Shown piece after piece: positions 36,403 through 44,865 of a stretch of 50,934 bases of DNA. The stretch's first letter is position 1; each line of letters begins with the position of its first letter. The DNA is taken from the NCBI RefSeq assembly GCF_003048535.1, contig NZ_PIRQ01000010.1, positions 1 to 50,934 of the forward strand, in the 5' to 3' direction. A model generated the notes under the pieces. It was not told the origin of the DNA, did not search any database, and saw only the letters and a program-made list of their open reading frames with translations. The translations under genes and the position numbers were made by a program. This stretch comes from Campylobacter concisus. GTDB lineage: Bacteria > Campylobacterota > Campylobacteria > Campylobacterales > Campylobacteraceae.

Positions 36403-36861
36403 TTACTCTACAAGATCAACTTGCCAGTTTGCCTCTTGTAGCTTCATATCTAGCTCTCTGATCTCTTTGGATAGCTCGTCTATTTGCTTTTGGAGCGTGG
36501 CCACATCAACACTACTTAAAATTTTTATCTCGCTATTTGAGTAAAGATCGACCTTTTGGCTTGCGCTTTTGGCAAAATCCCTAAGCACGCTTGCTTTTTG
36601 GCTTAGCGTATCTTTTTTAGCGATCATTTCAGTTAGACTCGCGCCTTCAAATTTTGCACTTGAGTTTGTTAAATTTATAGTCAAGATCAGTCTAAATAGC
36701 TCATCGCTTAGCCTATCAAGCTCTTTTAAAAGAAGTTTTGGATCTTCACTAGGTCTTTCATTTTCTTGCATTTTTGCATTATCGAGTAACCTACCTTTTA
36801 GCTGCTCTAAACGTTTTTGTGTATCGGCTCTTAAAATGAGAGCCTGAGCTAATTTCATCAT
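36403..36861 (-). CDS. DIP1984 family (septicolysin-like) protein
   Basis: 152-residue helical protein matching the DIP1984 family: KLAQALILRADTQKRLEQLK at the start, RLILTINLTNSSAKFEGASL in the middle, and a C-terminal coiled coil (LQKQIDELSKEIRELDMKLQ) ending WQVDLVE. The family has been called septicolysin but its function is not established. It has no signal peptide. A single gene with its own promoter, divergent from the MalY/PatB gene. Confidence 0.85.
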   Translation of the reverse strand: MMKLAQALILRADTQKRLEQLKGRLLDNAKMQENERPSEDPKLLLKELDRLSDELFRLILTINLTNSSAKFEGASLTEMIAKKDTLSQKASVLRDFAKSASQKVDLYSNSEIKILSSVDVATLQKQIDELSKEIRELDMKLQEANWQVDLVE

Positions 36862-36899
36862 TTTTCCTTTTGAAATATTAAATTGAGAGAAAATTTCAA

Positions 36900-36927
36900 A
36901 TTATATTAGTATCTTTTGGGTTATAAT
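36900..36927. promoter_or_regulatory. Divergent promoters for the DIP1984 gene and the MalY/PatB gene
   Basis: Minus-strand TATAAT at 36900-36905 for the DIP1984 gene and plus-strand TATAAT at 36922-36927 for the lyase gene. Their closeness means the upstream elements overlap and one could affect the other. Confidence 0.6.
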
Positions 36928-36957
36928 TGATTTAAAATTTTATTTTAAGGAAAAGCT

Positions 36958-38124
36958 ATGAAGTACGATTTTGATACGCTTATTAGCAGAGATGGCACTA
37001 ACTCATCAAAATGGCGAATGAAAAATGATGTTTTGCCAATGTGGGTTGCTGATATGGATTTTAAGGCTGCACCTGAAATTTTAAATGCCCTACAAAAGCG
37101 TCTTGATAATGGCGTCTTTGGCTACTCATTTATTCCAAAAGAGTGGAACGAAGCGATTAAAGGCTGGTGGAAGAGGCGTCATGATGTTAGCTTTGAAAAT
37201 GAGTGGATGTGCTTTTGTACTGGTGTTATACCAGCGATTTCTACTGCGATTAGAAGATTTAGCAATCCAGGTGATCAAATTTTAGTTCAAGCTCCCGTAT
37301 ATCACGTATTTTTTAACTGCATCAAAAATAATGGTCGTGAAATTTTATCAAATGACCTTGTCTATAAAGATGGCTCTTATGAGATTGATTTTGAAGACCT
37401 TGAGGCAAAGCTAGCTCAACCACTAACAACTATGATGCTCCTTTGCAATCCTCACAACCCAATAGGAAAAATTTGGGACAAAGAGACGCTTAAAAAAATA
37501 GGCGAGCTTTGCTATAAGCATGATGTTTTGGTTATCAGCGATGAAATTCACTGCGATATAACTGATCCTGGGCTAAGCTACGTGCCATTTATCAGCGTTA
37601 GCGAAGAGTGCAAAAATAACTCAATCACATGCGTCTCACCTACAAAAGCCTTTAATATAGCTGGACTTCAAAGCTCAGCCATCGTCACGCCAAATGAGCA
37701 GATACGCGCCAGAATAAATGCAGCTGTAAATTATGATGAGATAGGTGAAGCAAACGCCTTTGCGATAACTGCGACAATAGCGGCATTTAACGATAGTCAA
37801 ACATGGCTTGATGAACTTAGGGATTATCTCTTTGAAAACAAAAAAATCGTTATAAATTTCATAAAAGAGCAAAATTTGCCAGTAAAACTTCTGCCTTCAA
37901 ATGCGACTTATCTTTTATGGCTTGATTGTAGCGCGTTTTGCGAGGATTCGAGCGACTTTATGAATTTCTTGCGTGATAAAGCTGGGCTTTGGCTAAATGA
38001 TGGCAATGCTTACAGGGGAGATAGATTTTTCCTACGTATGAATATAGCAACCCAAAGAGCCAGAGTGCTTGAGGGGCTAAAACGCTTACAAAATGGTATA
38101 AATTTATACACTTCAAAAAGATAA
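36958..38124 (+). CDS. MalY/PatB family PLP-dependent C-S lyase
   Basis: 388 residues of aminotransferase fold class I, MalY/PatB branch: cystathionine beta-lyase and related C-S lyase activity giving homocysteine, pyruvate and ammonia (or sulfide from cysteine). LPMWVADMDFKAAPEI near residue 26 is the branch signature; LLCNPHNPIGKIWDKE near 160, VISDEIHCDI near 190, and the PLP lysine in SPTKAFNIAGLQSSAI near 225 are present. E. coli MalY also represses the maltose regulon, but there is no mal locus here. AAGGA precedes the ATG. Together with the PLP enzyme at 35.0-36.2 kb, two sulfur-lyase-type genes lie within 3 kb. Confidence 0.9.
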   Translation: MKYDFDTLISRDGTNSSKWRMKNDVLPMWVADMDFKAAPEILNALQKRLDNGVFGYSFIPKEWNEAIKGWWKRRHDVSFENEWMCFCTGVIPAISTAIRRFSNPGDQILVQAPVYHVFFNCIKNNGREILSNDLVYKDGSYEIDFEDLEAKLAQPLTTMMLLCNPHNPIGKIWDKETLKKIGELCYKHDVLVISDEIHCDITDPGLSYVPFISVSEECKNNSITCVSPTKAFNIAGLQSSAIVTPNEQIRARINAAVNYDEIGEANAFAITATIAAFNDSQTWLDELRDYLFENKKIVINFIKEQNLPVKLLPSNATYLLWLDCSAFCEDSSDFMNFLRDKAGLWLNDGNAYRGDRFFLRMNIATQRARVLEGLKRLQNGINLYTSKR

Positions 38125-38589
38125 ATTGAGTAAATTTGGCAAGATGGCTTTGAAATTTAAGCTACCCTTGCCTAATTAATACAGCTCGGAGCATTTTTGA
38201 AGCAGTAAAAATTGCCCCCCACCACCATTTTTTTAACATCAAATCAAGTTTTGCTGATAAATTTAAAGGCAAGATGGCCTACACTAGTTTTTATTTGGTT
38301 GCTTTAAATTTAAGCATAAAACCGCCAAACTACAATAGAGCAGACCAATAAAGCGAATATTTTATACTACTTTAAAGCTGTCAAGATAGTGTCTGTAGCT
38401 TATAAATTTAGCGGTGATTTTGAAATTTAGAAAACCAAAATTGAACTGTGCTGGCTTTAAATTTAAGAGAAATTATTTGCTAAAACAAAATTTTAAGCCA
38501 TTTCGAAGTTGCACTTTCTTTTAAAACAAGGCAATTTTTGCTGATAAATTTGATAACTTTAAAAATTTAGATAAAAGTAGAAATTTAAA
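38125..38589. other. Noncoding stretch with short direct repeats
   Basis: About 465 nt without a plausible gene. It contains pairs of direct repeats: GGCAAGATGGC at 38138-38148 and 38268-38278; TGCTGATAAATTT at 38252-38264 and 38539-38551; GCTTTAAATTTAAG at 38301-38314 and 38454-38467. A C6 run lies at 38215-38220. It may be a decayed gene or a lineage-specific intergenic repeat. No promoter for either neighbour is needed here. Confidence 0.5.
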
Positions 38590-38606
38590 GGCGGGAAAGC
38601 CCCGCC
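38590..38606 (-). terminator. Terminator of sodB
   Basis: GC-rich 6-bp inverted repeat GGCGGG (38590-38595) / CCCGCC (38601-38606), 5-nt loop, followed on the minus strand by TTTAAATTT. Directly after the sodB stop. Confidence 0.8.
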
Positions 38607-38611
38607 AGATA

Positions 38612-39229
38612 TTATTTATGAAGCTCTTTTGTGTAAAACTCAACTGAGCCAAGACCCTCTTTTAGTGCCCACTCGTAAGCTTTGCTAACAAATTCCCAGT
38701 TTATATTCTCATAAAATGTCTCTAGGTATTTTGGGCGGGCGTTGAAGTTGTCGATGTAGTAAGCGTGCTCCCAAACATCAACGACTAGAAGTGGCACTTT
38801 GCCATCGCTCACTGGAGTTTTTGCATTGCTAGTTTGCACGATCTCTAGCTTTTTGCTGCTTGGATCAAAGACAAGCCACGCCCAGCCTGAGCCAAAAAGC
38901 GTTGTGGCTGCTTTTAAAAACTCCTCTTTAAAATTTGCAAAATTTGCTTCGATTGCAGCTTTTAGCTCGCTTGACATCTCACTTTTTTTAGCGATGCAGT
39001 CCCAGTAAAAGTCGTGGTTGTAAACTTGAGCAACGTTATTGTAAAGCCCACCTTCGCTATTTGTTAGAATTTCATAAAAAGATGCGTTAGCAAGTTTTGT
39101 ATCTTTTATAAGATTGTTTAAATTTGCTACGTAAGTTGCATGATGCTTGCCATAGTGGTATTCACAGGTTTTTGCGCTAACTACTGCATTGCTATTTGCA
39201 TCAAATGGAAGTTTTCTAAGTTCAAACAT
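38612..39229 (-). CDS. sodB: Superoxide dismutase, iron type
   Basis: 205 residues, no signal peptide, so cytoplasmic. Metal ligands are in HYGKHHATYVANLN (near residue 25), VYNHDFYWD (near 70) and VVDVWEHAYYID (near 150). AATTLFGSGWAWLVFD is typical of Fe/Mn SODs, and the general pattern is that of campylobacter Fe-SOD. The residues usually used to tell Fe from Mn cannot be judged fully by eye. Monocistronic, with a TATAAT promoter and GC-rich terminator. Confidence 0.95.
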   Translation of the reverse strand: MFELRKLPFDANSNAVVSAKTCEYHYGKHHATYVANLNNLIKDTKLANASFYEILTNSEGGLYNNVAQVYNHDFYWDCIAKKSEMSSELKAAIEANFANFKEEFLKAATTLFGSGWAWLVFDPSSKKLEIVQTSNAKTPVSDGKVPLLVVDVWEHAYYIDNFNARPKYLETFYENINWEFVSKAYEWALKEGLGSVEFYTKELHK

Positions 39230-39263
39230 AATAATTCCTTAATAATAAAATTTGTTGTTTCGT

Positions 39264-39269
39264 ATTATA
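39264..39269 (-). promoter_or_regulatory. Promoter -10 box for sodB
   Basis: Minus-strand TATAAT in the context TGGCTATAATACG, 34 nt before the sodB ATG. Confidence 0.65.
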
Positions 39270-39635
39270 GCCATAAAAAATTAATAAACAAAAACCTTTT
39301 AAATTTAGCCGCAAAATATAGGCTAAATTTAAGCAATACTAAACTTACATTTTTTTGGCTGGCTTTTAAACTTATAGAAAAGAAAAATTTAGAGCAAAAT
39401 ATCCTATGCATTTGTTTAAATGGATTCAAAAATTTATTAAATGTAAAAATAAAATAAATTTTATGTGTAAAAAAGTAACAAGTATACTTTAAAAGTTTAG
39501 TTATTAAAAAACTATAAAAATTTTTCAAAAATATAAATTAGCCTTTAAGAGCATAATTGTTACTAAAATACACATACAAAAATAAATAGCTGTGAATTTA
39601 CGAAACAAAATTTCTAAATTTTTATTTTTGAAATT

Positions 39636-39641
39636 TATAAT
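39636..39641 (+). promoter_or_regulatory. Promoter -10 box for dctPQM
   Basis: Plus-strand TATAAT preceded by a long T-rich tract, 32 nt before the dctP ATG; AAAGGA lies 6-11 nt before the ATG as the ribosome site. Confidence 0.65.
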
Positions 39642-39673
39642 ACGTTTAACAAAACCATTACAAAGGATAAAAG

Positions 39674-40666
39674 ATGAAATTCTTACAAGCTTTACTTTTC
39701 ACTTGTGCCATCAGTGGCTTAGCATTTGGTGCAGACAAAGTCTATACGATCAAATTTGCTCACGTTGTTGCAGCTTCTACACCAAAAGGCAAGGCAGCTG
39801 ACTTTTTTGCTAAACGTGCTGAGGAGCTAAGTGGCGGTAAACTAAAAGTTCAAGTTTTCCCATCAGCTCAACTACTTGATGATGATAGGGTTTTTGGTGC
39901 GTTAAAGCTTGGCAACGTTCAAATGGCAGCTCCAAGTTTTTCAAAATTTACGCCTATTGTGCCGCAGTTTCAGCTATTTGACCTGCCTTTCATCTTTAAA
40001 GATGCAGAGCACCTTCATAAGGTCCAAGATGGCGAGGTCGGTGAGGAGCTAAAAGGCCTTGTAACTAAAAAAGGCTTTGTGGCGCTTGATTATTGGGATG
40101 CTGGATTTAAGCATTTTAGCTCAAGCAAAAAGCCAGTTCTTGTGCCAGAAGATGCAAAAGGACAAAAATTTAGAATCCAAAGCTCAAAGGTACTTGAAGA
40201 ACAAATTAAAGTAGTTGGTGGCAACCCACAAGTTTTACCATTTTCAGAGGTTTACTCTGCACTTCAACAAGGCGTAGTTGATGCGACTGAAAACCCGCTT
40301 TCAAATTTCTATAACTCAAAATTTCACGAAGTTCAAAGCTCGCTCACACTTTCAAGTCACGGATATTTGGGCTATTTAGTCATTATGAGCGATAAATTTT
40401 GGAGCAAGCTACCAGATGATCTAAAAGCAAATGTAAAACAAGCTCTAAGCGAAGCGACAGCTTTTGAGAGAGAAGAGACAGCAAAAGAGGACGCTCACGT
40501 CATAGCTGAACTTGAAAAATATATCGCTGCTAGTAAAAAACTAGAAATTTATAAGATCGATGACGCACAAAAGGCAGAATGGCAAAAGGTTATGCAGTCA
40601 ATCTATCCTAAATTTTATGATGTTATCGGTAAAGACCTCATAGAAAAGACTCTTGGAACAAAATAA
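39674..40666 (+). CDS. dctP: TRAP transporter substrate-binding protein (DctP type)
   Basis: 330 residues with a clear signal peptide (FLQALLFTCAISGLAFGA, cleavage near residue 19), so periplasmic. Family marks: FAHVVAASTPKGKAADFFAK near residue 28, the arginine-containing GQKFRIQSSKVLEEQ near 167 (the Arg that binds carboxylates in this family), and GVVDATENPLSNFYNSKFHE near 205. This matches the DctP group binding C4-dicarboxylates such as fumarate, malate and succinate, though other organic acids are possible. First gene of the dctPQM operon, overlapping dctQ by 1 nt. Confidence 0.9.
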   Translation: MKFLQALLFTCAISGLAFGADKVYTIKFAHVVAASTPKGKAADFFAKRAEELSGGKLKVQVFPSAQLLDDDRVFGALKLGNVQMAAPSFSKFTPIVPQFQLFDLPFIFKDAEHLHKVQDGEVGEELKGLVTKKGFVALDYWDAGFKHFSSSKKPVLVPEDAKGQKFRIQSSKVLEEQIKVVGGNPQVLPFSEVYSALQQGVVDATENPLSNFYNSKFHEVQSSLTLSSHGYLGYLVIMSDKFWSKLPDDLKANVKQALSEATAFEREETAKEDAHVIAELEKYIAASKKLEIYKIDDAQKAEWQKVMQSIYPKFYDVIGKDLIEKTLGTK

Positions 40667-41208
40667 TGAAGAGTTTTTTTAATGTCCTTGATATAGCGAT
40701 AGCCTCACTAAATAAAACTATCGCAGTAGTTGGGCTCGCAAGTGGAACATTGCTAGCCTTTGCAAACGTTATGGCTAGATATTTTTTCGATAAAAGCTGG
40801 TCATGGGCGAGTGAGCTATCAAACTATCTTTTTATCTGGTCGGCGTTTTTTGCCGCGGCATACGGCTTTAACAAGGGCATTCACGTGAGCGTAACTATCT
40901 TGGTGGAAAAATTTCCACCAGCGCTCGCGAAAGTATGCCTGCTCTTTTCACATATCTTAACAACTGTCTTTTTGATATTTATCGCAGTTTATTCGATTGA
41001 TTATCTCAAAATTTTGCACGAGATCGAGCAGATGATAATAGACCTTGGCATACCACAATGGGTACCTATGATAGTGCTTCCAATAGCCTTTGTCACAGCT
41101 AGCTACCGCTCGACCGAAAAAGCCATAAAAGTAGCTCTAACGCCTGCTGAAAATGTCGTAAGCAACGAAGCGCACGAGCTAGCTCATGGTAGCGTAGTTA
41201 AAGATTAA
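40666..41208 (+). CDS. dctQ: TRAP transporter small permease (DctQ type)
   Basis: 180 residues with four membrane helices. VMARYFFDKSWSWASELSNY near residue 35 is the classic DctQ signature. It forms the membrane complex with DctM and depends on an ion gradient, not ATP. The start overlaps the last base of dctP (TAATG), and dctM follows after 11 nt. Confidence 0.92.
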   Translation: MKSFFNVLDIAIASLNKTIAVVGLASGTLLAFANVMARYFFDKSWSWASELSNYLFIWSAFFAAAYGFNKGIHVSVTILVEKFPPALAKVCLLFSHILTTVFLIFIAVYSIDYLKILHEIEQMIIDLGIPQWVPMIVLPIAFVTASYRSTEKAIKVALTPAENVVSNEAHELAHGSVVKD

Positions 41209-41219
41209 GGAGAAAAAAG

Positions 41220-42503
41220 ATGACAATAGCATTTTTATTTATCCTACTTTTTGCGCTAATGCTAATAGGCGTGCCTGTGGCTGTTTCACTGGGAACTAGC
41301 ACCGTTTTGACGATGATATTTTTTACAGACATAGACATCGCTACGATCCCACAGCTAATTTTTGATGGTATCAATAAATTTTCGTTAATGGCGATCCCGA
41401 TGTTTATCTTGGCTGGAAATTTACTAAGCAAAGGTGGCTCAGCAAGGCGTATCATCGACTTTGCAAAGTCTATGGTCGGACACTTGCCAGGTGGTTTACC
41501 TATGAGCGCGATATTTGCCTGCATCATCTTTGCAGCGGTCTCTGGAAGCTCGCCTGCGACGGTTGTAGCTATTGGCTCAATTATGTTTGCAGCGATAAAA
41601 GAGGCTGGCTATCCAAAAGAGTACGCAGTTGGCGGCATAACAACGGCCGGCTCGCTTGGAATTTTGATCCCGCCTTCAGTTGTTATGATAGTTTATGGCG
41701 TAACTGCTGAGGTTAGTATCGGCAAGCTCTTTATGGCTGGTGTTGTGCCTGGTCTTATGCTTGGAGCCTTTATGCTCGTTCAAACCTATGTCGGAGCAAA
41801 AAAGCTTGGTTTTAAAGCAACTAAGGCTGAGCCATTTAAAGTAAGAGTGCAGAAATTTGCCAAAGCATTTTGGGCGCTTTTAATCGTTGTCGTGGTCATT
41901 GGCGGAATTTATGGAGGAATCTTTACTCCAACTGAAGCTGCTGCGGCAAGTGCGGTCTATGCGCTATTTATCTCACTTTTTATCTATAGAGATATAAAGA
42001 TAAAAGATCTTTGGGACATCTGCCTAGACTCGGCTCTTACAACAGCTATGATATTTTTCATTATCGCAAACGCCGTTGTTTTTGCATATTTGCTAACTAG
42101 CGAGCAGATCCCTCAAGCGATCGCTTCGATGATACTTGACGCAAATATTGGTATGATAGGATTTTTGATATTTGTAAATATCCTGCTCTTTATCATGGGT
42201 CAATTTATGGAGCCTTCAAGCGTTATCATGATCATGGTGCCACTATTGCTTCCGATTTCAACGCAACTTGGCATAGATCCGATACATTTTGGCATTATCT
42301 TAGTTGTAAATATGGAGATAGGTATGGTGACTCCGCCTGTTGGACTAAATTTATTTGTCGCAAGCGGTCTTACAAATATGAACTTAAAAGAGGTCATCAT
42401 GGCATGCTTGCCTTGGACACTTACTTTGTTCTTTGGCCTTATCTTGGTTACTTATATACCACAAATTTCTCTTTGGTTGCCAAACATAATGTATGGACAT
42501 TAA
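41220..42503 (+). CDS. dctM: TRAP transporter large permease (DctM type)
   Basis: 427 residues with about twelve hydrophobic segments, the normal size. LMLIGVPVAVSLGTSTVL near residue 13, FAAVSGSSPATVVAIGSI near 105, GSLGILIPPSVVMIVYG near 142, and NMEIGMVTPPVGLNLFVAS near 364 are conserved DctM elements. AAGGAG precedes the ATG. It ends at a strong hairpin shared with the convergent diguanylate cyclase gene. Confidence 0.94.
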   Translation: MTIAFLFILLFALMLIGVPVAVSLGTSTVLTMIFFTDIDIATIPQLIFDGINKFSLMAIPMFILAGNLLSKGGSARRIIDFAKSMVGHLPGGLPMSAIFACIIFAAVSGSSPATVVAIGSIMFAAIKEAGYPKEYAVGGITTAGSLGILIPPSVVMIVYGVTAEVSIGKLFMAGVVPGLMLGAFMLVQTYVGAKKLGFKATKAEPFKVRVQKFAKAFWALLIVVVVIGGIYGGIFTPTEAAAASAVYALFISLFIYRDIKIKDLWDICLDSALTTAMIFFIIANAVVFAYLLTSEQIPQAIASMILDANIGMIGFLIFVNILLFIMGQFMEPSSVIMIMVPLLLPISTQLGIDPIHFGIILVVNMEIGMVTPPVGLNLFVASGLTNMNLKEVIMACLPWTLTLFFGLILVTYIPQISLWLPNIMYGH

Positions 42504-42530
42504 AATTTAGAGGCTCTTGCCTCTAAATTT
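42503..42530. terminator. Bidirectional terminator between dctM and the GGDEF gene
   Basis: Perfect 12-bp inverted repeat AAATTTAGAGGC (42503-42514) / GCCTCTAAATTT (42519-42530) with a 4-nt loop TCTT. It overlaps both stop codons and has A/T tracts on both sides. Confidence 0.88.
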
Positions 42531-43581
42531 ATACTTTTGGGTCGTAATCTGCACTCATAACAATATTTTTACCACTTCGCTTACCAACATAAAGTAGATT
42601 ATCAGCTTGTTTTATCATCTTTTCTAAGTTAAATTCTCCCGTACCATCATGAGCAACTAATCCAAAAGTCATAGTTGCGTTGATCTTTATGTTTTCAAAC
42701 TCAACTATATTTTTACTCAAAGTCTCTCTAACACGTTCTACGATACTTACAGCTGCGTCTTTTTTTACGCCCAAGACGACTGCTAAAAATTCTTCTCCGC
42801 CAAATCTAGCTACTCTATCTTTATCTCTAAATGTGTTTTTAAATATGCCTGATAAGCTTCTTAAAACAGCATCTCCTGCGCCGTGTCCATAAGTGTCATT
42901 TATTTTTTTAAAGTTATCAATATCGCACATAACGATAGCAAAGTCCCTATTTTTATAAAGATCATTTTGGCTTAAAATTTTCTGTATCGAAGTGCGGTTT
43001 AAAAGCCCTGTTAATGGATCGTGATTTAAGATATTTTCAGCCATCTCTTTTTCCTCTAAGATGCTTAAAAATATAAATAAATTTGAGCTCTCCAAAAGAT
43101 ACGAAACAATAACCGAAAATACACAAACTATACTTAAGTTAAAAACAAAAAGTAGATCTTTAAAGCCTTCAAAATCTTTTACAGGCTGGCCATCTAAATA
43201 TACATAGCAGGCTATGGATAAAATTATTTGCACTGCAACTATTATGTAGTTAAAAAATTTATAGGTAAATGAAGTAAAAAACAGTATTAATGACGATGCT
43301 AAAAACAATAACCCAAATCCATATCCCCATCCAAGTGTCAGCATACAAACCAATGCATGAAATAAAATTTCAAGCTGGACTATTACCATTGTTATCTTGT
43401 TATTTTCAGGACTATCGTAAATAAGCCTTAAAAGAAAAAGATAGGTTGCTACTGAAAATATATTCGTAACTGCTAGAATTTCTTCTTTCATAAATAAAAA
43501 AATGAAAAAATAACAGACGTGAGTTAATAATATTGAAAATATGATAAGTTTTTGGGTCGTATAGAGTGAAATTCTACGCAT
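42529..43581 (-). CDS. Membrane-bound diguanylate cyclase (GGDEF)
   Basis: 350 residues. Residues about 1-175 form five or six membrane helices (including LGWGYGFGLLFLASSLILFF), a likely sensor region. A GGDEF domain follows (about 190-345): HDPLTGLLNRTSIQKIL, FAIVMCDIDNFKKINDTYGH and ARFGGEEFLAVVLG. The active-site GGEEF is intact, and the inhibitory RxxD site (RDKD) lies five residues before it, so product feedback by c-di-GMP is expected. It overlaps the upstream paralogue by 8 nt. Confidence 0.92.
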   Translation of the reverse strand: MRRISLYTTQKLIIFSILLTHVCYFFIFLFMKEEILAVTNIFSVATYLFLLRLIYDSPENNKITMVIVQLEILFHALVCMLTLGWGYGFGLLFLASSLILFFTSFTYKFFNYIIVAVQIILSIACYVYLDGQPVKDFEGFKDLLFVFNLSIVCVFSVIVSYLLESSNLFIFLSILEEKEMAENILNHDPLTGLLNRTSIQKILSQNDLYKNRDFAIVMCDIDNFKKINDTYGHGAGDAVLRSLSGIFKNTFRDKDRVARFGGEEFLAVVLGVKKDAAVSIVERVRETLSKNIVEFENIKINATMTFGLVAHDGTGEFNLEKMIKQADNLLYVGKRSGKNIVMSADYDPKV

Positions 43582-44650
43582 CCGAGCCCTTTTTTAAAAT
43601 TTCTAATTCGATACGGTCTTTGCCATTTTGCTTGCCTTCGTAAAGCAGCTTATCTACTAAAGTTATGGCTTCCTCAAAATCCACCTCAACACCATTTGCA
43701 CATATTAGCATGCCAAAGGTCATAGTAACTGAAGTTTTATCTGGAAGTTTTGCGTTGTTTATCTGTTTTTTAAGCCTTTTGCTCACTTCGTGGATAAATT
43801 CTATCTTTGTATCGGGCAAGATTATCAAAAATTCTTCTCCGCCCCAGCGGCAAACATAGTCTTTACCTCTAAATGATTTCTTTAAAGCACTGGCTACATC
43901 TTTTAAGACCTCATCACCGCAGTCATGCCCATATGTATCATTTATTTTTTTAAAATTATCAATATCGCCTAGCATTATGACTAAATTTGTATTACCACTT
44001 CTTTCCTTGTTGGCAATTAGTTCAAATCTTAAAGTTTTTTCTATTGTTCTTCTATTTAAAAGCTGCGTTAAAAAATCATGCTTTGAGTCCTTTTCAAGCT
44101 CTTCCGTCTCTTTTCTTATTTGCTGATATCCACTAGAAGTGATGATATCTGCAAACATTGAAAGTCTTAAAACAATAAAAAAAGCAAAAACAATACTGCA
44201 CACGACTATCGCCCCTCGTATAGCAGATGGGATCAGCGGTGCCTCATCTTTGTGAATAAAATAAAGAAGTATAAGCAAGATTAATTCTAAAAATGCCATT
44301 ATATAAGTAAGACTCTTTGAATCAAACGCTAGGAAGTAGTTTATAAAAATTACACCAACAAGTATTATCCAAATTCCAGTATTCCAACCTATAGTAGTAA
44401 CAATAGTAACAAGTAATATGATATTTAGGTGAAATGCAAGGGATATTAATACTCTATATTTTATGTCAAATTTTATTCTAAGCAATATTCCAGCTGCTAT
44501 AAATAATAAGCACATAAAAAGTAGTGGTGTAGCTATGATCATAAAAAGCAACAAAGATAGTGCATTTGCAGCTATCATAACGTCTAATATCGTTTTATAG
44601 ATATCATCGATCGCTTTATAACTACTTTGATCTACAAAATCGTGTGTCAA
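43574..44650 (-). CDS. Membrane-bound diguanylate cyclase (GGDEF), paralogue
   Basis: 358 residues with the same plan: about six membrane helices (residues 25-180, including TIGWNTGIWIILVGVIFINY), then a GGDEF domain (about 195-350) with HDFLTQLLNRRTIEKTL, LGDIDNFKKINDTYGHDCGD and CRWGGEEFLIILPD. GGEEF is intact and an RGKD inhibitory site precedes it. The membrane halves of the two proteins share a GW-x3-G pattern, so they are probably a tandem duplication that has diverged. First gene of the pair. Confidence 0.92.
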   Translation of the reverse strand: MTHDFVDQSSYKAIDDIYKTILDVMIAANALSLLLFMIIATPLLFMCLLFIAAGILLRIKFDIKYRVLISLAFHLNIILLVTIVTTIGWNTGIWIILVGVIFINYFLAFDSKSLTYIMAFLELILLILLYFIHKDEAPLIPSAIRGAIVVCSIVFAFFIVLRLSMFADIITSSGYQQIRKETEELEKDSKHDFLTQLLNRRTIEKTLRFELIANKERSGNTNLVIMLGDIDNFKKINDTYGHDCGDEVLKDVASALKKSFRGKDYVCRWGGEEFLIILPDTKIEFIHEVSKRLKKQINNAKLPDKTSVTMTFGMLICANGVEVDFEEAITLVDKLLYEGKQNGKDRIELEILKKGSDA

Positions 44651-44696
44651 ACAAAACTCCCTGTAAATTTATTCCATTAAATTTCATTAAGTATTT

Positions 44697-44855
44697 CTAA
44701 TAAGAGTCGTAACTATCCTCGTCCTCGTCACTATCTTCGTAGTTGTAGTCATTTTCATCGTAATTATAGTCATAACTATCGCTACTATCGTCCTCATCGT
44801 CATTAAATTCAGAGTAGTCTTCTTCTACTTCTTCATAGTCAAAATCATCACTCAT
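44697..44855 (-). CDS. Extremely acidic Asp/Glu/Tyr-rich small protein
   Basis: 52 residues from the ATG at 44855 (MSDDFDYEEV), chosen because AGGAG lies 6-10 nt upstream; an upstream in-frame start would add a basic leader without a ribosome site. Counting by eye: 17 D, 10 E, 9 Y, 8 S, 4 N and no K, R or H. No membrane segment; surely disordered. It starts 10 nt after the MscS gene, so it belongs to that operon. I recall a highly acidic small protein gene in C. jejuni near moaC. Possible roles: cation (Ca2+) buffering, DNA mimicry, or an osmolyte-related counter-ion; all speculation. Confidence 0.7.
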   Translation of the reverse strand: MSDDFDYEEVEEDYSEFNDDEDDSSDSYDYNYDENDYNYEDSDEDEDSYDSY

Positions 44856-44865
44856 TGTTTTCTCC

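Larger units (their letters stand above)
39230..39673. other. AT-rich gap between sodB and dctP with divergent promoters
   Basis: About 444 nt. The sodB promoter is a minus-strand TATAAT at 39264-39269 and the dctP promoter a plus-strand TATAAT at 39636-39641. The remaining sequence is AT-rich without a credible gene; open frames in it are low-complexity K/N/F/L and look like chance. Confidence 0.6.

Noticed and set aside
38215-38220. C6 run as a phase-variable tract
   Set aside because: Too short for frequent slippage and not inside or just before a gene.
39265-39528. Overlapping open frames on both strands in the sodB-dctP gap
   Set aside because: Low-complexity K/N/F/L translations in AT-rich DNA; no ribosome sites and the region carries promoters for both neighbours.
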